A stretch of DNA of 64,000 nt from Chryseobacterium sp. Marseille-Q5410 (GTDB lineage: Bacteria; Bacteroidota; Bacteroidia; Flavobacteriales; Weeksellaceae). Positions 17,357 to 26,108 of the stretch are shown in pieces; the first letter of the stretch is position 1, and each line of letters starts with the position of its first letter. Location of the stretch: the NCBI GenBank assembly GCA_946892665.1, contig CAMPOT010000001.1, forward strand, positions 186,001 through 250,000. The letters are read 5' to 3'. Position numbers and translations under genes: made by a program. Under the pieces are notes generated by a model. That model searched no databases and was not told where the DNA came from. It saw only the letters and a list, made by a program, of their open reading frames with translations.

Positions 17357-17503
17357 TTTGGGGTTCCGAGCCTCATGTTTGGGGTTCGAAGGCTCAAATT
17401 TGGGGTTCGAAGCCTCATTTTTTGGGTTCCGAGCCTCATTTTTGGGGGTTAAAAACCTCATCTTTGGGGGTAAAAGGGTCAAATTTGGGGCTGAGAGGCT
17501 CAT
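17357..17503. repeat. Seven tandem 21-bp imperfect repeats
   Basis: The 384-base region between the ROK gene and msrA contains a terminator (17264-17292) and then seven units of exactly 21 bases in unbroken phase: 17357, 17378, 17399, 17420, 17441, 17462 and 17483. The consensus is close to TTTGGGGTTCGAAGCCTCAT. Units 1-4 are most alike; units 5-7 have drifted, and a decayed eighth copy may sit at 17524-17544. Because 21 is a multiple of three, the array is open in frames on both strands; on the minus strand it would read as a heptad like EARNPKF. No good start, RBS or promoter supports a protein. There are no unique spacers, so it is not a CRISPR. Confidence 0.85.
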
Positions 17504-17621
17504 TGGAGAAGTTGCAGATATGAAATTTGAGCCTATTGACCTCACTTTGCATTTAACTGCAATTCGTCATTAAACATCATTACAAATAAAAATATTTATG
17601 ATAGAAATCCGTTATTAAAAG

Positions 17622-18272
17622 ATGAATAAGATTTTAGTATTTTTGATGGGTCTAATGTTGATCTCCTGCAACGGCCAGGAGGCGAAGAAACCTTTAACAA
17701 AAAATCAGAAAATGGATAGACAGAATTTAGAATACATTACCTTCGGTGGCGGCTGTTTTTGGTGCGTAGAAAGCTGCTTCAATATGCTGAAAGGCGTGGA
17801 TGCCGCAATTTCAGGGTATTCCGGAGGACATAAAGCAAACCCAACTTATGAAGAGGTTTGCACTGGCGAAACCGGTCATGCTGAAGTGGTACAAATTGCT
17901 TACGACCCAAAAATTATTTCTTACGAACAGCTGATGGATGTTTTCTTTTTCCTCCACGATCCTACTCAGCTCAACAGACAGGGAAATGATATCGGAACCC
18001 AATACCGATCAGTAATTTTCTATAAAGACGATGCTGAAAAACTGAAAGCAGAAGCTGCGTTAAAAGCTTCTGAAGCTTCCGGAAGATGGCAAGGAAAGTA
18101 TGTAACGGAGTTTGCTCCATTTGAAAAGTTTTGGCCAGCAGAGCAGTACCATCAAGGATATTACAACGCAAACCCTACTCAACCTTATTGCAGCGCAGTT
18201 GTAGGACCAAAAATTGCCAAGTTCAAAAAACATTACGGAGAACTGGGAATGTTGGAAGCTGAAACCGAATAA
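17622..18272 (+). CDS. msrA: Peptide-methionine (S)-S-oxide reductase, lipoprotein form
   Basis: MsrA reduces methionine-S-sulfoxide in oxidised proteins. The 216-residue product begins with a lipoprotein signal (hydrophobic 4-14, lipobox LISC with Cys16), so it is probably anchored in the envelope and protects surface or periplasmic proteins. The catalytic motif GCFWC is at 44-48 (nucleophile Cys45). GYSGGHKANPTYEEVC and GHAEVVQI blocks follow, and GNDIGTQYRSVIFY near 124-137. No fused MsrB domain is present. The 3' end faces the S46 peptidase gene across shared terminators. Confidence 0.95.
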   Translation: MNKILVFLMGLMLISCNGQEAKKPLTKNQKMDRQNLEYITFGGGCFWCVESCFNMLKGVDAAISGYSGGHKANPTYEEVCTGETGHAEVVQIAYDPKIISYEQLMDVFFFLHDPTQLNRQGNDIGTQYRSVIFYKDDAEKLKAEAALKASEASGRWQGKYVTEFAPFEKFWPAEQYHQGYYNANPTQPYCSAVVGPKIAKFKKHYGELGMLEAETE

Positions 18273-18279
18273 AAATAAG

Positions 18280-18351
18280 TGGAGAATCTTTCTCCATTTT
18301 TTTAACTTTAAGATATAAAAAAAGCCCGCTGAAATTTTCAACGGGCCTTTT
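18280..18351. terminator. Two hairpins between convergent msrA and S46 peptidase genes
   Basis: A small hairpin GGAGAA/TTCTCC with a T-run (18280-18302) serves msrA. A second, longer one with GCCCG/CGGGC outer pairs (18324-18346), flanked by an A-run on the left and T-run on the right, can act in both directions. Confidence 0.7.
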
Positions 18352-18367
18352 AATATTCCTGAAATTA

Positions 18368-20506
18368 TTATTTCACTAAAGTCATTTCACTGATAAGGTG
18401 ACCTGCTTTACCATATTTTTCGATAATCCAAAGTACCATTCTTACATCAACGTTGATGGTTTTTTGCCATTTTTGATCGAAGATAATATCACCGCTCAAC
18501 GCTTCGCTGTTTCCATCAAACGCTAAACCAAGTAAATTACCTCTTCCATCAAGAATTGGAGAACCTGAGTTTCCTCCCGTAATATCGTTATCTGAAAGGA
18601 AGTTTGCAGGCATAAATCCTTTTTTATCTGTATACATTCCGAAATCTTTTTTCTTTACCAAATCGATAAAATCTTGTGGTAAATCGAATTCTTCGTCCCC
18701 TTTTTTGTATTTGGCAACCATCCCATTTACATCGGTATAGTAATTATTTTTCTCGGAAATTCCATGGTAATTTCTATCGGTTCTTACAGGGAGTGTACTT
18801 ACCTTACCATTGGTTAATCTCATGGTAGAGTTTGCATCAGGATAGAAATCTTTTTCAGGCATTGATTTTCTTAAACCATCTAAGAAAATTCTGCTGTTTT
18901 TAGCAAAAGCTTCATCTACCTTAGCGTATTTTTCACTTGATAATTTCTGATCAGTGATCAATCCGTTTGCCAATTTCAACATTGGATCTGCATCAATTTT
19001 TAGACGGTCAGGATTATTTACAAAATTCATTGCGGATTCCTTATTTGCAAAAATTGAAGCGAATGCCAGATTCGAAAGGTTTTTAGCGTCTGCTGCCATT
19101 AATGTTGGTGAAGCGTCGGATTTAGCAACTCTTTGCTGGTAAAGAATTACCATTGAGTTCAGCATTTCACCTTCTAGATTGGGGTTGAAACCATCATAAA
19201 GCTTTTCGATAGCATCAGTAACTTTGGTTTTCAGCGCGGCTTTTCCGTTGGCATCCTGATCTGCATAAGTTTTCAAAAGAGAACCCAATTGATAAGCAAC
19301 TCCGATATATTTAGCATTTCTTTGAAGAAGAGACGCATAATTTCTTTCTACATTTCTGTTGGAAAACTGCGCATAATTAGCTTGAATACTAGGTAAAATT
19401 CCGCTGTAAATTACTTCATTTTCCGGCAAAACAGCCCAAGTCATGAATTTATCTTCCAATGCTTTTTTATCGGAAATGGTTCCGTTCTTAATTACCGCAT
19501 CGATGGTTCCTTGTCTGTTTTTCCAGTAGTTTGCTACAGATGCATATTGGGACGCATAATCCAATTTGGTTGCTTGGTCTTTGTCCATATATTTTTTCAT
19601 CACATCCATCGCCAGTTTAGAAGCTTCTACCCAAGCCGGATAATCTTTGTTCACCATCTGCTCGATTCCGTAAGAAGTCAAATATCTATTGGTTCTTCCT
19701 GGGAATCCTAGAATCATGGTGAAATCACCAGGTTTGTACCCTTTCAAAGAAATCGGAAGTGAGTGTTTTGGTTTCATTGGAACATTGCTTGGCGAATATT
19801 CTGCAGGATTACCATTGGCATCCGCATAAACTCTGAAAACAGAGAAATCTGCGGTGTGTCTTGGCCATTCCCAATTATCGGTATCGCCACCAAATTTTCC
19901 TAAAGAATTCGGCGGAGTTCCTACCAAACGAACATCCTTGAAATCTTGGTAAACAAAATAGTAAAATTCATTCCCGTTAAAGAAATCTCTTACTACAACG
20001 TTGTATTTTCCGTTTTCGGAGTTTTCATTTTGGATCGCTTTGTATTCGGCATCAATTACTGCTTTTCTTTCGTCAGCAGGCATATTGTTATTCAATTTGG
20101 AATTGATGCGTTTTGTAACATCATCCATTCTTACTAAAAATCTCACGGAAAGTCCTTTAGCAGGAAGCTCTTCGCTTTTTTTCATTGCCCAGAAACCATT
20201 GGTCAAATGATCTTTTTCTGGGGTTGATAATGCGGCAATATTTCCGTATCCGCAGTGGTGGTTGGTAAAAAGTAAACCTTCTTTAGAAACCATTTCTCCT
20301 GTACAACCGCCTCCAAACTGCACAATTGCGTCTTTCAAACTAGAGTTGTTGACAGAATAGATTTCTTCAGGAGTAAGTTTCAATCCTTGTTTTTGCATAT
20401 CAACTCCTTTGAGTCTTTTAATCATCGTTAAAAGCCACATTCCTTCATCGGCTTTCAATTGTAAAAAGCTCATCATGAAAGTGAGCAGTAAAAATATTCT
20501 TTTCAT
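18368..20506 (-). CDS. S46-family dipeptidyl-peptidase (DPP7/DPP11 type)
   Basis: The 712-residue protein has an N-terminal signal peptide (about 1-19, MKRIFLLLTFMMSFLQLKA) and the S46 serine peptidase fold, which releases dipeptides from the N-terminus of oligopeptides in the periplasm. The mature part starts with the family signature DEGMWLL. The catalytic His is in TNHHCGYG (82-88), the Asp in RHTADFSVFR (near 225), and the Ser in GNSGSPILDG (Ser647). Whether it prefers hydrophobic (DPP7) or acidic (DPP11) P1 residues was not determined. Families of this type supply dipeptides for asaccharolytic growth. It has its own terminator region and is monocistronic. Confidence 0.93.
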   Translation of the reverse strand: MKRIFLLLTFMMSFLQLKADEGMWLLTMIKRLKGVDMQKQGLKLTPEEIYSVNNSSLKDAIVQFGGGCTGEMVSKEGLLFTNHHCGYGNIAALSTPEKDHLTNGFWAMKKSEELPAKGLSVRFLVRMDDVTKRINSKLNNNMPADERKAVIDAEYKAIQNENSENGKYNVVVRDFFNGNEFYYFVYQDFKDVRLVGTPPNSLGKFGGDTDNWEWPRHTADFSVFRVYADANGNPAEYSPSNVPMKPKHSLPISLKGYKPGDFTMILGFPGRTNRYLTSYGIEQMVNKDYPAWVEASKLAMDVMKKYMDKDQATKLDYASQYASVANYWKNRQGTIDAVIKNGTISDKKALEDKFMTWAVLPENEVIYSGILPSIQANYAQFSNRNVERNYASLLQRNAKYIGVAYQLGSLLKTYADQDANGKAALKTKVTDAIEKLYDGFNPNLEGEMLNSMVILYQQRVAKSDASPTLMAADAKNLSNLAFASIFANKESAMNFVNNPDRLKIDADPMLKLANGLITDQKLSSEKYAKVDEAFAKNSRIFLDGLRKSMPEKDFYPDANSTMRLTNGKVSTLPVRTDRNYHGISEKNNYYTDVNGMVAKYKKGDEEFDLPQDFIDLVKKKDFGMYTDKKGFMPANFLSDNDITGGNSGSPILDGRGNLLGLAFDGNSEALSGDIIFDQKWQKTINVDVRMVLWIIEKYGKAGHLISEMTLVK

Positions 20507-20561
20507 TTATAAATTATTTTATCGGGCTAATTTAAGAAATTCATTTGATATAAGGATTTAG

Positions 20562-20600
20562 CATAAAAAAAATGGATGAGAAAAAATCTCATCCATTAAA
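20562..20600 (-). terminator. Terminator of the T9SS beta-propeller gene
   Basis: A perfect 10-bp stem (AATGGATGAG/CTCATCCATT, 20571-20580 with 20588-20597) followed on the minus strand by eight T. It lies 18 bases after the stop at 20618. Confidence 0.85.
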
Positions 20601-20617
20601 AAAGTGTTTATAAGAAA

Positions 20618-21982
20618 TTATTTCTTGATTAGCTTAGTATTTTCAACTGCGCCACCTCCGTAATAAACTTGAAGGATATAAGTACCTTTAGCTAAAGAAG
20701 AAACATTAATTTCGTTAGCAGCGTGGAAAGACTTCACTTTCTTACCATTCATATCGAATACTGTGATGTTTTCAACTTTTTTATTAGCAGAAATTTTCAC
20801 AACATCAACCGCTGGGTTAGGATAAACTTTTAGATTATTTTTCACTGCATTATCAGAAACTCCTAAAGATAAATCACCACTAAATTTAAGAATTCCTTTA
20901 GTACCAGAAGGGCCATCACTGAATTGACCTGCCCAACCTGTAGTAGGATTCAGGAACTGAACTTTTCCTCTTTGCTCACCAGCATCAATTTCAATCCAGG
21001 TAAGTCCTCCATCCGTGGAATATGATGAGCCTAGCCACTGGGGTCTAGGATTCGCCTGTGTACCGGGGTTGATACCTGTTGAAACATAAGTGTTTGCAGT
21101 ACCAGGAACATAAGTAATGTCACCGAAATACCACGGTCCAGTAGTTTCTACTGGCTCCCAGTTAGCTCCACCATCTGAGGTTTTATATAATGTCGCAGTG
21201 GTAGTATTAACAGCACCAGCACCGTCAACTGCAATTAGCAATCCATTGTTAGCATCTTTGAAAGTCATAGAACCTGAAGAACCTGAAGTAGTAACACCTC
21301 CAAAATCAATAACAGGAGATGGATTAGACTCCCAAGACTCACCGCGGTCTGCAGAGTGTAGAATTTTTCCCCTGTCGGTTCCAAACCAAATATGATCTCC
21401 AACAACTTCTTTTAGGCCTACATAACTATACTCTCCTTGAGCATCTGGTCTTCCTGCAACAGCAGTCCAAGTTGTTCCTCCGTTGCTTGTTTTATACATC
21501 TCGAATTTCCCATCTGCTACCGGGTCACCACAAGCCCAACCATTGTTGGCATCCCAGAAATAAATTTGATTTCCAAACGACGCATTGTTAAAACCTGAAG
21601 CTTGTTGAGCCCAAGATGTACCACCGTTGGTCGTCTTCCAAATTCTATTGGGATTTGTACCAGCAGTTCCCGTTGAGGCTGTTATGATCCACGCCGTATT
21701 ACCATCAACGGCTGCAATATCAGAGATTAGTGCATTTGAGCCTGGACCATTAACCGTGCTAGAAACCCAAGTTGTTCCACCATTGGTTGTTCTAGAAACA
21801 ATTTTTGGATAAGTACCCCCTCCGGAACCATCATATGCAAATGTCCAAACTGTATTAGCATCTACAATTGCAATTTCATCTACCCCAAAGTTGGTCGGTA
21901 ATTTCGTGCCTTGTTCTACCCAAGATTGAGCTTGAGACATCATAGAAACCAGCGCAAAGCCAGTAAGTAAAAGTTTTTTCAT
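20618..21982 (-). CDS. T9SS-exported BNR/YCF48-like beta-propeller protein
   Basis: The 454-residue protein has a signal peptide (1-20, ending SQAQS) and a series of Asp-box-like repeats, with at least six copies of the form (T/S)x(N/D)GGxxW: for example TTNGGTTW, TTNGGTSW, TSNGGTTW, SADRGESW, TSDGGANW and STDGGLTW. These fold as beta-propeller blades. The last 75 residues are a type A sorting domain for the type IX secretion system (VYPNPAVD, then NITVFDMNGKKV, KGTYILQV and a KLIKK end). The protein is therefore exported to the cell surface or medium. The ligand or enzyme activity is not known. Confidence 0.88.
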   Translation of the reverse strand: MKKLLLTGFALVSMMSQAQSWVEQGTKLPTNFGVDEIAIVDANTVWTFAYDGSGGGTYPKIVSRTTNGGTTWVSSTVNGPGSNALISDIAAVDGNTAWIITASTGTAGTNPNRIWKTTNGGTSWAQQASGFNNASFGNQIYFWDANNGWACGDPVADGKFEMYKTSNGGTTWTAVAGRPDAQGEYSYVGLKEVVGDHIWFGTDRGKILHSADRGESWESNPSPVIDFGGVTTSGSSGSMTFKDANNGLLIAVDGAGAVNTTTATLYKTSDGGANWEPVETTGPWYFGDITYVPGTANTYVSTGINPGTQANPRPQWLGSSYSTDGGLTWIEIDAGEQRGKVQFLNPTTGWAGQFSDGPSGTKGILKFSGDLSLGVSDNAVKNNLKVYPNPAVDVVKISANKKVENITVFDMNGKKVKSFHAANEINVSSLAKGTYILQVYYGGGAVENTKLIKK

Positions 21983-22111
21983 AATATTTAAAGTTTAATG
22001 ATTTTTTGTAAAATTATAGAATTTAAAAATAATACACAATAATTTTTATGAAAATTTTAATACTTATTCAAATTCAGTATTGATTTAGGATTCCCATTTA
22101 GGCATTTTAGG

Positions 22112-22148
22112 AAAAAAAAACTTCGTCTCACCTGGACAAAGTTTTTAC
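22112..22148 (-). terminator. Hairpin downstream of the elaA/yihA unit
   Basis: AAAACTT and GTC on the left pair with GAC and AAGTTTT on the right around a short loop (22116-22146), with a flanking T-run on the minus strand. It lies about 30 bases after the acetyltransferase stop. Confidence 0.5.
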
Positions 22149-22174
22149 AAGAATATAAATTAATCCACTTGAAA

Positions 22175-22630
22175 TTATGAATTTATCAGCATTTCCGTAT
22201 GTGGAATATCGTCTTCCAAATATTTTTTCCCTGTATCTACGAAACCGAATTCCGAATAAAAACTCAACAAATAATCTTGAGCAGAAATTCTTATTGATCG
22301 TGTACGAAATCTGGCTTCAATTGTATCGATCGAAAAACGGATTAGAATTTTTCCCAAATTATTTTTACGGTATTTAGGATTAGTCAATACTCTTCCGATG
22401 GACGCTTCAACATATTTTATTCCTGGTTCAAAAACCCGAGCGTAAGCCAAAATTTCCCCTGCGCTCTCCGCCCAGATATGTACAGCTTGCTGATCATAAC
22501 CATCTGCATCAATGTAATAACAGGTTTGTTCTACAATGAAAACTTCCTGACGAATTTTAAGAATTTCGTAAAGTTCTTCGGAAGAAAGTGTTACGAAAGG
22601 TTTAATTTTCCAAATTACTGAACTCTTCAT
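22175..22630 (-). CDS. ElaA-like GNAT N-acetyltransferase
   Basis: The 151-residue protein matches the ElaA branch of GNAT acetyltransferases: [19 protein letters not shown] (26-44, the ElaA signature), AYARVFEPG (62-70), and the acetyl-CoA binding segment [19 protein letters not shown] (78-96). The usual Q/RxxGxG/A loop appears as YRKNNLGK, a common ElaA variant. The acceptor is not known. Its start overlaps the yihA stop by four bases, so the two are coupled. Confidence 0.85.
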   Translation of the reverse strand: MKSSVIWKIKPFVTLSSEELYEILKIRQEVFIVEQTCYYIDADGYDQQAVHIWAESAGEILAYARVFEPGIKYVEASIGRVLTNPKYRKNNLGKILIRFSIDTIEARFRTRSIRISAQDYLLSFYSEFGFVDTGKKYLEDDIPHTEMLINS

Positions 22631-23247
22631 TGAAAATTTACTTTATTTTCAATCAAAAACTGATTCGTTGTCGAAATGAATTTCAAAATTTCATCACCGC
22701 CCAACTTTTTTTCAGCGGAAGTCACATAAATTTCAGGAAGATCTTCCCAAGTTTTCAAAAGTTCGGTTTTATAATCTTCCACATTTGTTATAATGGTATT
22801 GGGCTTCAGTTTATCAGATTTTGTGAAAACGATAGAAAAAGGAACCCCATTTTCGCCGCACCATTCGATAAACTCGATATCAATTTTCTGGGGAGTATGA
22901 CGAACATCCACCAGGACAAAGAGGTTGACGAGATTTTTTCGGTTCAGAATATAATTGGTAATAATTTTTTCGAAATCGCGGCGCATGCTTTTAGAAACTC
23001 TTGCATATCCGTAACCCGGTAAATCGGTAAGATACCAACTTTCATTAATAATAAAATGATTAATGAGCTGTGTTTTTCCCGGTGTTTGTGAAGTTTTTGC
23101 AAGATCTTTATGATTAAGCATTGCATTAATTAAAGAAGATTTTCCAACGTTGGATCTTCCGATGAAGGCATACTCTGGTAAATTCGGCTCTGGGCAATCT
23201 TGCCATTTTCCACTGCTTTTTACAAATTCTGCTGTTTTGATTATCAT
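22627..23247 (-). CDS. yihA: Ribosome biogenesis GTP-binding protein YihA/YsxC/EngB
   Basis: This essential GTPase takes part in assembly of the large ribosomal subunit. The 206-residue product has all G motifs: G1 GRSNVGKS (30-37), G2 in [10 protein letters not shown] (51-60), G3 DLPGYGYA (75-82), G4 TKSDK (about 141-145) and G5 TSAEKK (about 175-180). Length is typical. It is the first gene of a two-gene unit with the ElaA-like acetyltransferase (overlap 22627-22630). Confidence 0.95.
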   Translation of the reverse strand: MIIKTAEFVKSSGKWQDCPEPNLPEYAFIGRSNVGKSSLINAMLNHKDLAKTSQTPGKTQLINHFIINESWYLTDLPGYGYARVSKSMRRDFEKIITNYILNRKNLVNLFVLVDVRHTPQKIDIEFIEWCGENGVPFSIVFTKSDKLKPNTIITNVEDYKTELLKTWEDLPEIYVTSAEKKLGGDEILKFISTTNQFLIENKVNFQ

Positions 23248-23289
23248 TTCTGATTTTTTTTCAAATTTAATTAAATAAAAAATGGAAGT

Positions 23290-24069
23290 TTAACCTTCCA
23301 TTCCATTATTTTCTGTTTTCTTTAGCCAACTATAGAGAATTTCATTAAACTCATCAGGTTTTTCCATCATCGCGGCATGTCCACATTGATCAATCCAGTA
23401 AAGTTCGGAATTGGGTAAGAATTTATTCATATCTACAGCCACTTCTGGCGGCGTCACGTTATCTTGTTTTCCCCAAATCAAAAAAACTGGTTTTGTGATT
23501 TTCGGCAAATCATTCAACATATTATGTTTTATAGCGCTTCTAGCAAGCATTACTGTTTTTATGCCTTTCATTCGATCGTTTACTACACCAAAAACCTCAT
23601 CTACCAATTCATCTGTAGCTACTTTGGGGTCGTAAAAAACATCTTCAGTTTTCTTTCTAATGTATTCCTTATCGGATTTTCTCGGGAAACTATCGCCAAA
23701 AGTTCTTTCATAGAGTCCGGAGCTTCCTGTAAGGACTAATTTTGAAACCAATTCAGGTCTTGCTAAAGTTAAAATTAAACCGATATGCCCTCCCATGGAA
23801 TTTCCCACGATGGTTGCAGGTTCATCTACCTTTTCTTCAATAAATTTTGCAACATATTTCGCAATAGTTGTTAAGTTAGTATTTAAAATTGGCAAATCAT
23901 AGATAGGAAGTACCGGAACGAAAACCTTATATCCTCTATCGGAAAAAAAGTTTACAGTTTTATCGAAATTACTCAAACCGCCCATTAATCCGTGCAGTAA
24001 AATCAACGGATGCCCTTCTCCAGCTTCAATGAAAGAGAATCTTTTTTCTTTTTTCGTTATCAATCTCAT
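23290..24069 (-). CDS. Alpha/beta-fold hydrolase
   Basis: The 259-residue cytoplasmic protein has the oxyanion-hole segment LLHGLMGG (24-31), the nucleophile elbow GNSMGG (Ser91), an Asp near 203 in WGKQDNVTPP, and the catalytic His231 in QCGHAAMMEKP. This complete triad and length fit the MhpC/BphD-like C-C bond hydrolase and esterase group. The substrate cannot be told. It is oriented away from the dcw cluster and shares the 244-base intergenic region with mraZ. Minus-strand TATTTTTG at 24091-24098 is an exact -7 box. Confidence 0.85.
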   Translation of the reverse strand: MRLITKKEKRFSFIEAGEGHPLILLHGLMGGLSNFDKTVNFFSDRGYKVFVPVLPIYDLPILNTNLTTIAKYVAKFIEEKVDEPATIVGNSMGGHIGLILTLARPELVSKLVLTGSSGLYERTFGDSFPRKSDKEYIRKKTEDVFYDPKVATDELVDEVFGVVNDRMKGIKTVMLARSAIKHNMLNDLPKITKPVFLIWGKQDNVTPPEVAVDMNKFLPNSELYWIDQCGHAAMMEKPDEFNEILYSWLKKTENNGMEG

Positions 24070-24090
24070 AAAATTGCTATATCAGCCTTG

Positions 24091-24098
24091 CAAAAATA
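24091..24098 (-). promoter_or_regulatory. Bacteroidota -7 box for the alpha/beta hydrolase
   Basis: Minus-strand TATTTTTG, an exact TAnnTTTG match 21 bases before the ATG. No clear -33 TTG at the right distance. Confidence 0.4.
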
Positions 24099-24260
24099 CA
24101 AATTAAAGACCAACTTTAATTTATTTCGTGTGAATTTTCGATAAAAATAGGATTTTTAGTAGTACAAATTAGCAATTGCCAAAGAAATATTATCATCCTT
24201 ATAACTGCTTTTCTATCAATTATTTACTTGCAAAAATCAAAACTTATTAACATTAAGTCA

Positions 24261-24280
24261 AAAAGTGGGAAAAAGTGGGA
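24261..24280 (+). promoter_or_regulatory. Two tandem MraZ boxes upstream of mraZ
   Basis: The 10-mer AAAAGTGGGA occurs twice directly in tandem (24261-24270 and 24271-24280). MraZ from several phyla binds direct repeats with a TGGG core spaced by about 10 bases in its own promoter, so this is very likely its operator. It lies 20 bases upstream of the -7 box at 24300-24307, where it would cover the -33 region. Confidence 0.8.
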
Positions 24281-24299
24281 GGTTTTAGAAATTTTTCTA

Positions 24300-24307
24300 T
24301 AAATTTG
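24300..24307 (+). promoter_or_regulatory. Bacteroidota -7 box for the dcw cluster
   Basis: TAAATTTG matches TAnnTTTG exactly. It ends 6 bases before the mraZ ATG, so a transcript from it would have almost no leader. No TTG is seen at -33; that region is taken by the MraZ boxes. Confidence 0.45.
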
Positions 24308-24313
24308 TCCCAA

Positions 24314-24784
24314 ATGAAGAATTTCATAGGCACATACGAATGCAAAATGGACGACAAAGGTCGCATCAAACTCCCATCATCACTGGTGAAACAGATGGAG
24401 GGATTCGGCGGTGATTCCTTTGTGGTAAAACGTTCTGTTTTTCAATACTGCCTGGAAGTTTATCCGATGAATGGTTGGGAAAAACTGATGGAAAAGATCA
24501 ACAAACTAAACCGTTTTCAGAAGAGAAATGCAGATTTTATCCGACAGTTTACGGCAGGTTTGAAAACAGTAGAACCCGATAATGCCGGAAGATTACAGAT
24601 CTCCAAAGATCTCACTTTGTATGCAAACTTAAAAAAAGACATCGTAATCACCAGTGCAGGCGAGCTTTTCGAAATTTGGGACAAAGAAGACTATGAAAAA
24701 ACCATCGCTACTTCTGCGGAAGAATTTGCACTACTCGCTGAAGAAGTGATGGGCAATATCAATTTCGAAGACGACGAGAACTAA
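24314..24784 (+). CDS. mraZ: Division/cell wall cluster transcriptional regulator MraZ
   Basis: MraZ is a DNA-binding regulator of the AbrB-like fold that controls the dcw operon. The 156-residue product has two MraZ repeats with the expected motifs: GTYECKMDDKGRIKLPSSL (6-24) and VEPDNAGRLQISKDL (about 85-99), each with the DxxGR core used for DNA contact. The start at 24314 (MKNFIGTYE) was chosen; the longer ORF from 24275 would extend into the operator. The acidic end (NINFEDDEN) is typical of Bacteroidota. It is the first gene of the cluster and is expected to bind the tandem boxes at 24261-24280. Confidence 0.95.
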   Translation: MKNFIGTYECKMDDKGRIKLPSSLVKQMEGFGGDSFVVKRSVFQYCLEVYPMNGWEKLMEKINKLNRFQKRNADFIRQFTAGLKTVEPDNAGRLQISKDLTLYANLKKDIVITSAGELFEIWDKEDYEKTIATSAEEFALLAEEVMGNINFEDDEN

Positions 24785-24839
24785 TCCCGAAAAAACAGAG
24801 GGAATTAAACAACATTTTACCATCATTAATTATAAAAAC

Positions 24840-25733
24840 ATGTATCACAATCCGGTTTTGCTGAAGAAAAGTGTAGATGATTTGGTGACAAATCCAGACG
24901 GAATCTATGTGGACGTAACTTTCGGCGGTGGTGGCCATTCCAGAGAAATCCTGAAAAGACTTTCGGATAAAGGAAAGCTCTTCAGTTTCGATCAGGATTT
25001 AGATGCGTTGAAAAATACAATTGACGATGAAAGATTCACCCTCGTGAATCAGAATTTCCGGTTTTTGGAGAATTCATTAATGATTTATGGAATACAGCAG
25101 GTTGATGGAATCTTGGCGGATTTGGGTGTTTCGTCTCATCAATTTGATGTTGCCGAACGAGGTTTTTCTACAAGAAGCAACGCTCCTCTCGACATGAGAA
25201 TGAACGTAATGCAACATTTGGACGCAAAGAAAATCATCAACGAGTATGAAGAAGAGCAGCTTGCGAACCTTTTTTATTACTATGGAGAGCTGCGCGAATC
25301 CAGAAAACTCGCAAGAGAAATTGTTCATCATCGAAAATTAAAACCTATAGAAACTACGGAAGATTTGAAGAGTTTATTCAGTTACATTCCTCAGTTTAAA
25401 CAAAATAAATTCTTTGCGCAGGTTTTCCAGGCGATAAGAATCGAAGTCAATCAAGAATTGGATGTATTAAAGGAAATGTTGGTTCAATCTTATAAAATCT
25501 TAAAAACAAATGGAAGATTAGTAGTGATTTCTTACCATTCATTGGAAGATCGATTGGTGAAAAGATTCCTGAAAAACGGAATGTTCGAAGGGGAACCTAC
25601 CAGAGATATCTACGGAAATTATGAGAAAGCTTTTGATCTTCTACAAAGCAAAGCCATTATTCCCGACGAGGCGGAAATTGCGGAAAACTCGCGAGCAAGA
25701 AGCGCAAAAATGCGTGTTGGAATTAAAAATTAA
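24840..25733 (+). CDS. rsmH: 16S rRNA (cytosine(1402)-N(4))-methyltransferase RsmH
   Basis: RsmH (MraW) methylates N4 of C1402 in the ribosomal P site using S-adenosylmethionine. The 297-residue product starts MYHNPVLLKKSVD, with SAM-binding DVTFGGGGHSREIL (25-38), the FDQDLDA segment, LADLGVSSHQFD (near 94-105) and VISYHSLEDRLVKRF near 230. Length is normal. It is the second dcw gene, 55 bases after mraZ and 9 bases before ftsL. Confidence 0.95.
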   Translation: MYHNPVLLKKSVDDLVTNPDGIYVDVTFGGGGHSREILKRLSDKGKLFSFDQDLDALKNTIDDERFTLVNQNFRFLENSLMIYGIQQVDGILADLGVSSHQFDVAERGFSTRSNAPLDMRMNVMQHLDAKKIINEYEEEQLANLFYYYGELRESRKLAREIVHHRKLKPIETTEDLKSLFSYIPQFKQNKFFAQVFQAIRIEVNQELDVLKEMLVQSYKILKTNGRLVVISYHSLEDRLVKRFLKNGMFEGEPTRDIYGNYEKAFDLLQSKAIIPDEAEIAENSRARSAKMRVGIKN

Positions 25734-25742
25734 CAAAAACTT

Positions 25743-26108
25743 TTGGCAAAAAAGCAAACATATCGTCCCAAAAAGAAACTCACTTTTATTGATATTATAA
25801 AAGGAAACTTCTTGAATCGTGATGATGTGAAAATTCATTACAAATATTTTATGTTGGTTTTTTTTCTTATGATGATTATGATTTTCAGTAATCACCTTGT
25901 AAGCAAAAAAATCGAGCAGGTGAACGATCTGAAAGAACAAACCGAAGAATATAAATCCCGAAATGCCTACGCGCAAAGCCGGTTAATAAAAGTAAAACTG
26001 GAATCGGAGCTGGGAAAAGAAATGGTGGAAGACTCTCTACTTTCTTTAGAAAATCATCCACATAAATTATTGATAAAACTAGACAGTACAGATGGCGGTT
26101 CAAAATGA
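25743..26108 (+). CDS. ftsL: FtsL-like cell division protein
   Basis: The 121-residue protein sits exactly where ftsL is expected. It has a basic cytoplasmic tip, one transmembrane helix (about 34-52), and a coiled-coil periplasmic part (about 56-85), the FtsL layout. FtsL joins FtsQ/DivIC to activate septal wall synthesis by FtsW and FtsI. The start codon is TTG: there is no in-frame ATG before the membrane helix. The 3' end overlaps ftsI by 17 bases, so the two are coupled. Sequence similarity to known FtsL is low; the call rests on layout and position. Confidence 0.8.
   Translation: MAKKQTYRPKKKLTFIDIIKGNFLNRDDVKIHYKYFMLVFFLMMIMIFSNHLVSKKIEQVNDLKEQTEEYKSRNAYAQSRLIKVKLESELGKEMVEDSLLSLENHPHKLLIKLDSTDGGSK

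Noticed and set aside
17357-17503. Possible CRISPR array
   Set aside because: Units are contiguous with no unique spacers, and no cas genes are in the window.
17253-17573. Open frame of 106 codons over the 21-bp repeats (+ strand), and one of 81 codons on the minus strand
   Set aside because: Open frames follow from the 21-base period. The + frame starts before the ROK terminator and reads through it; the minus frame needs a GTG start with no promoter. Treated as a DNA repeat.
24275-24313. Longer start of mraZ at 24275
   Set aside because: It would begin inside the MraZ boxes and add residues not found in the family; ATG at 24314 fits.
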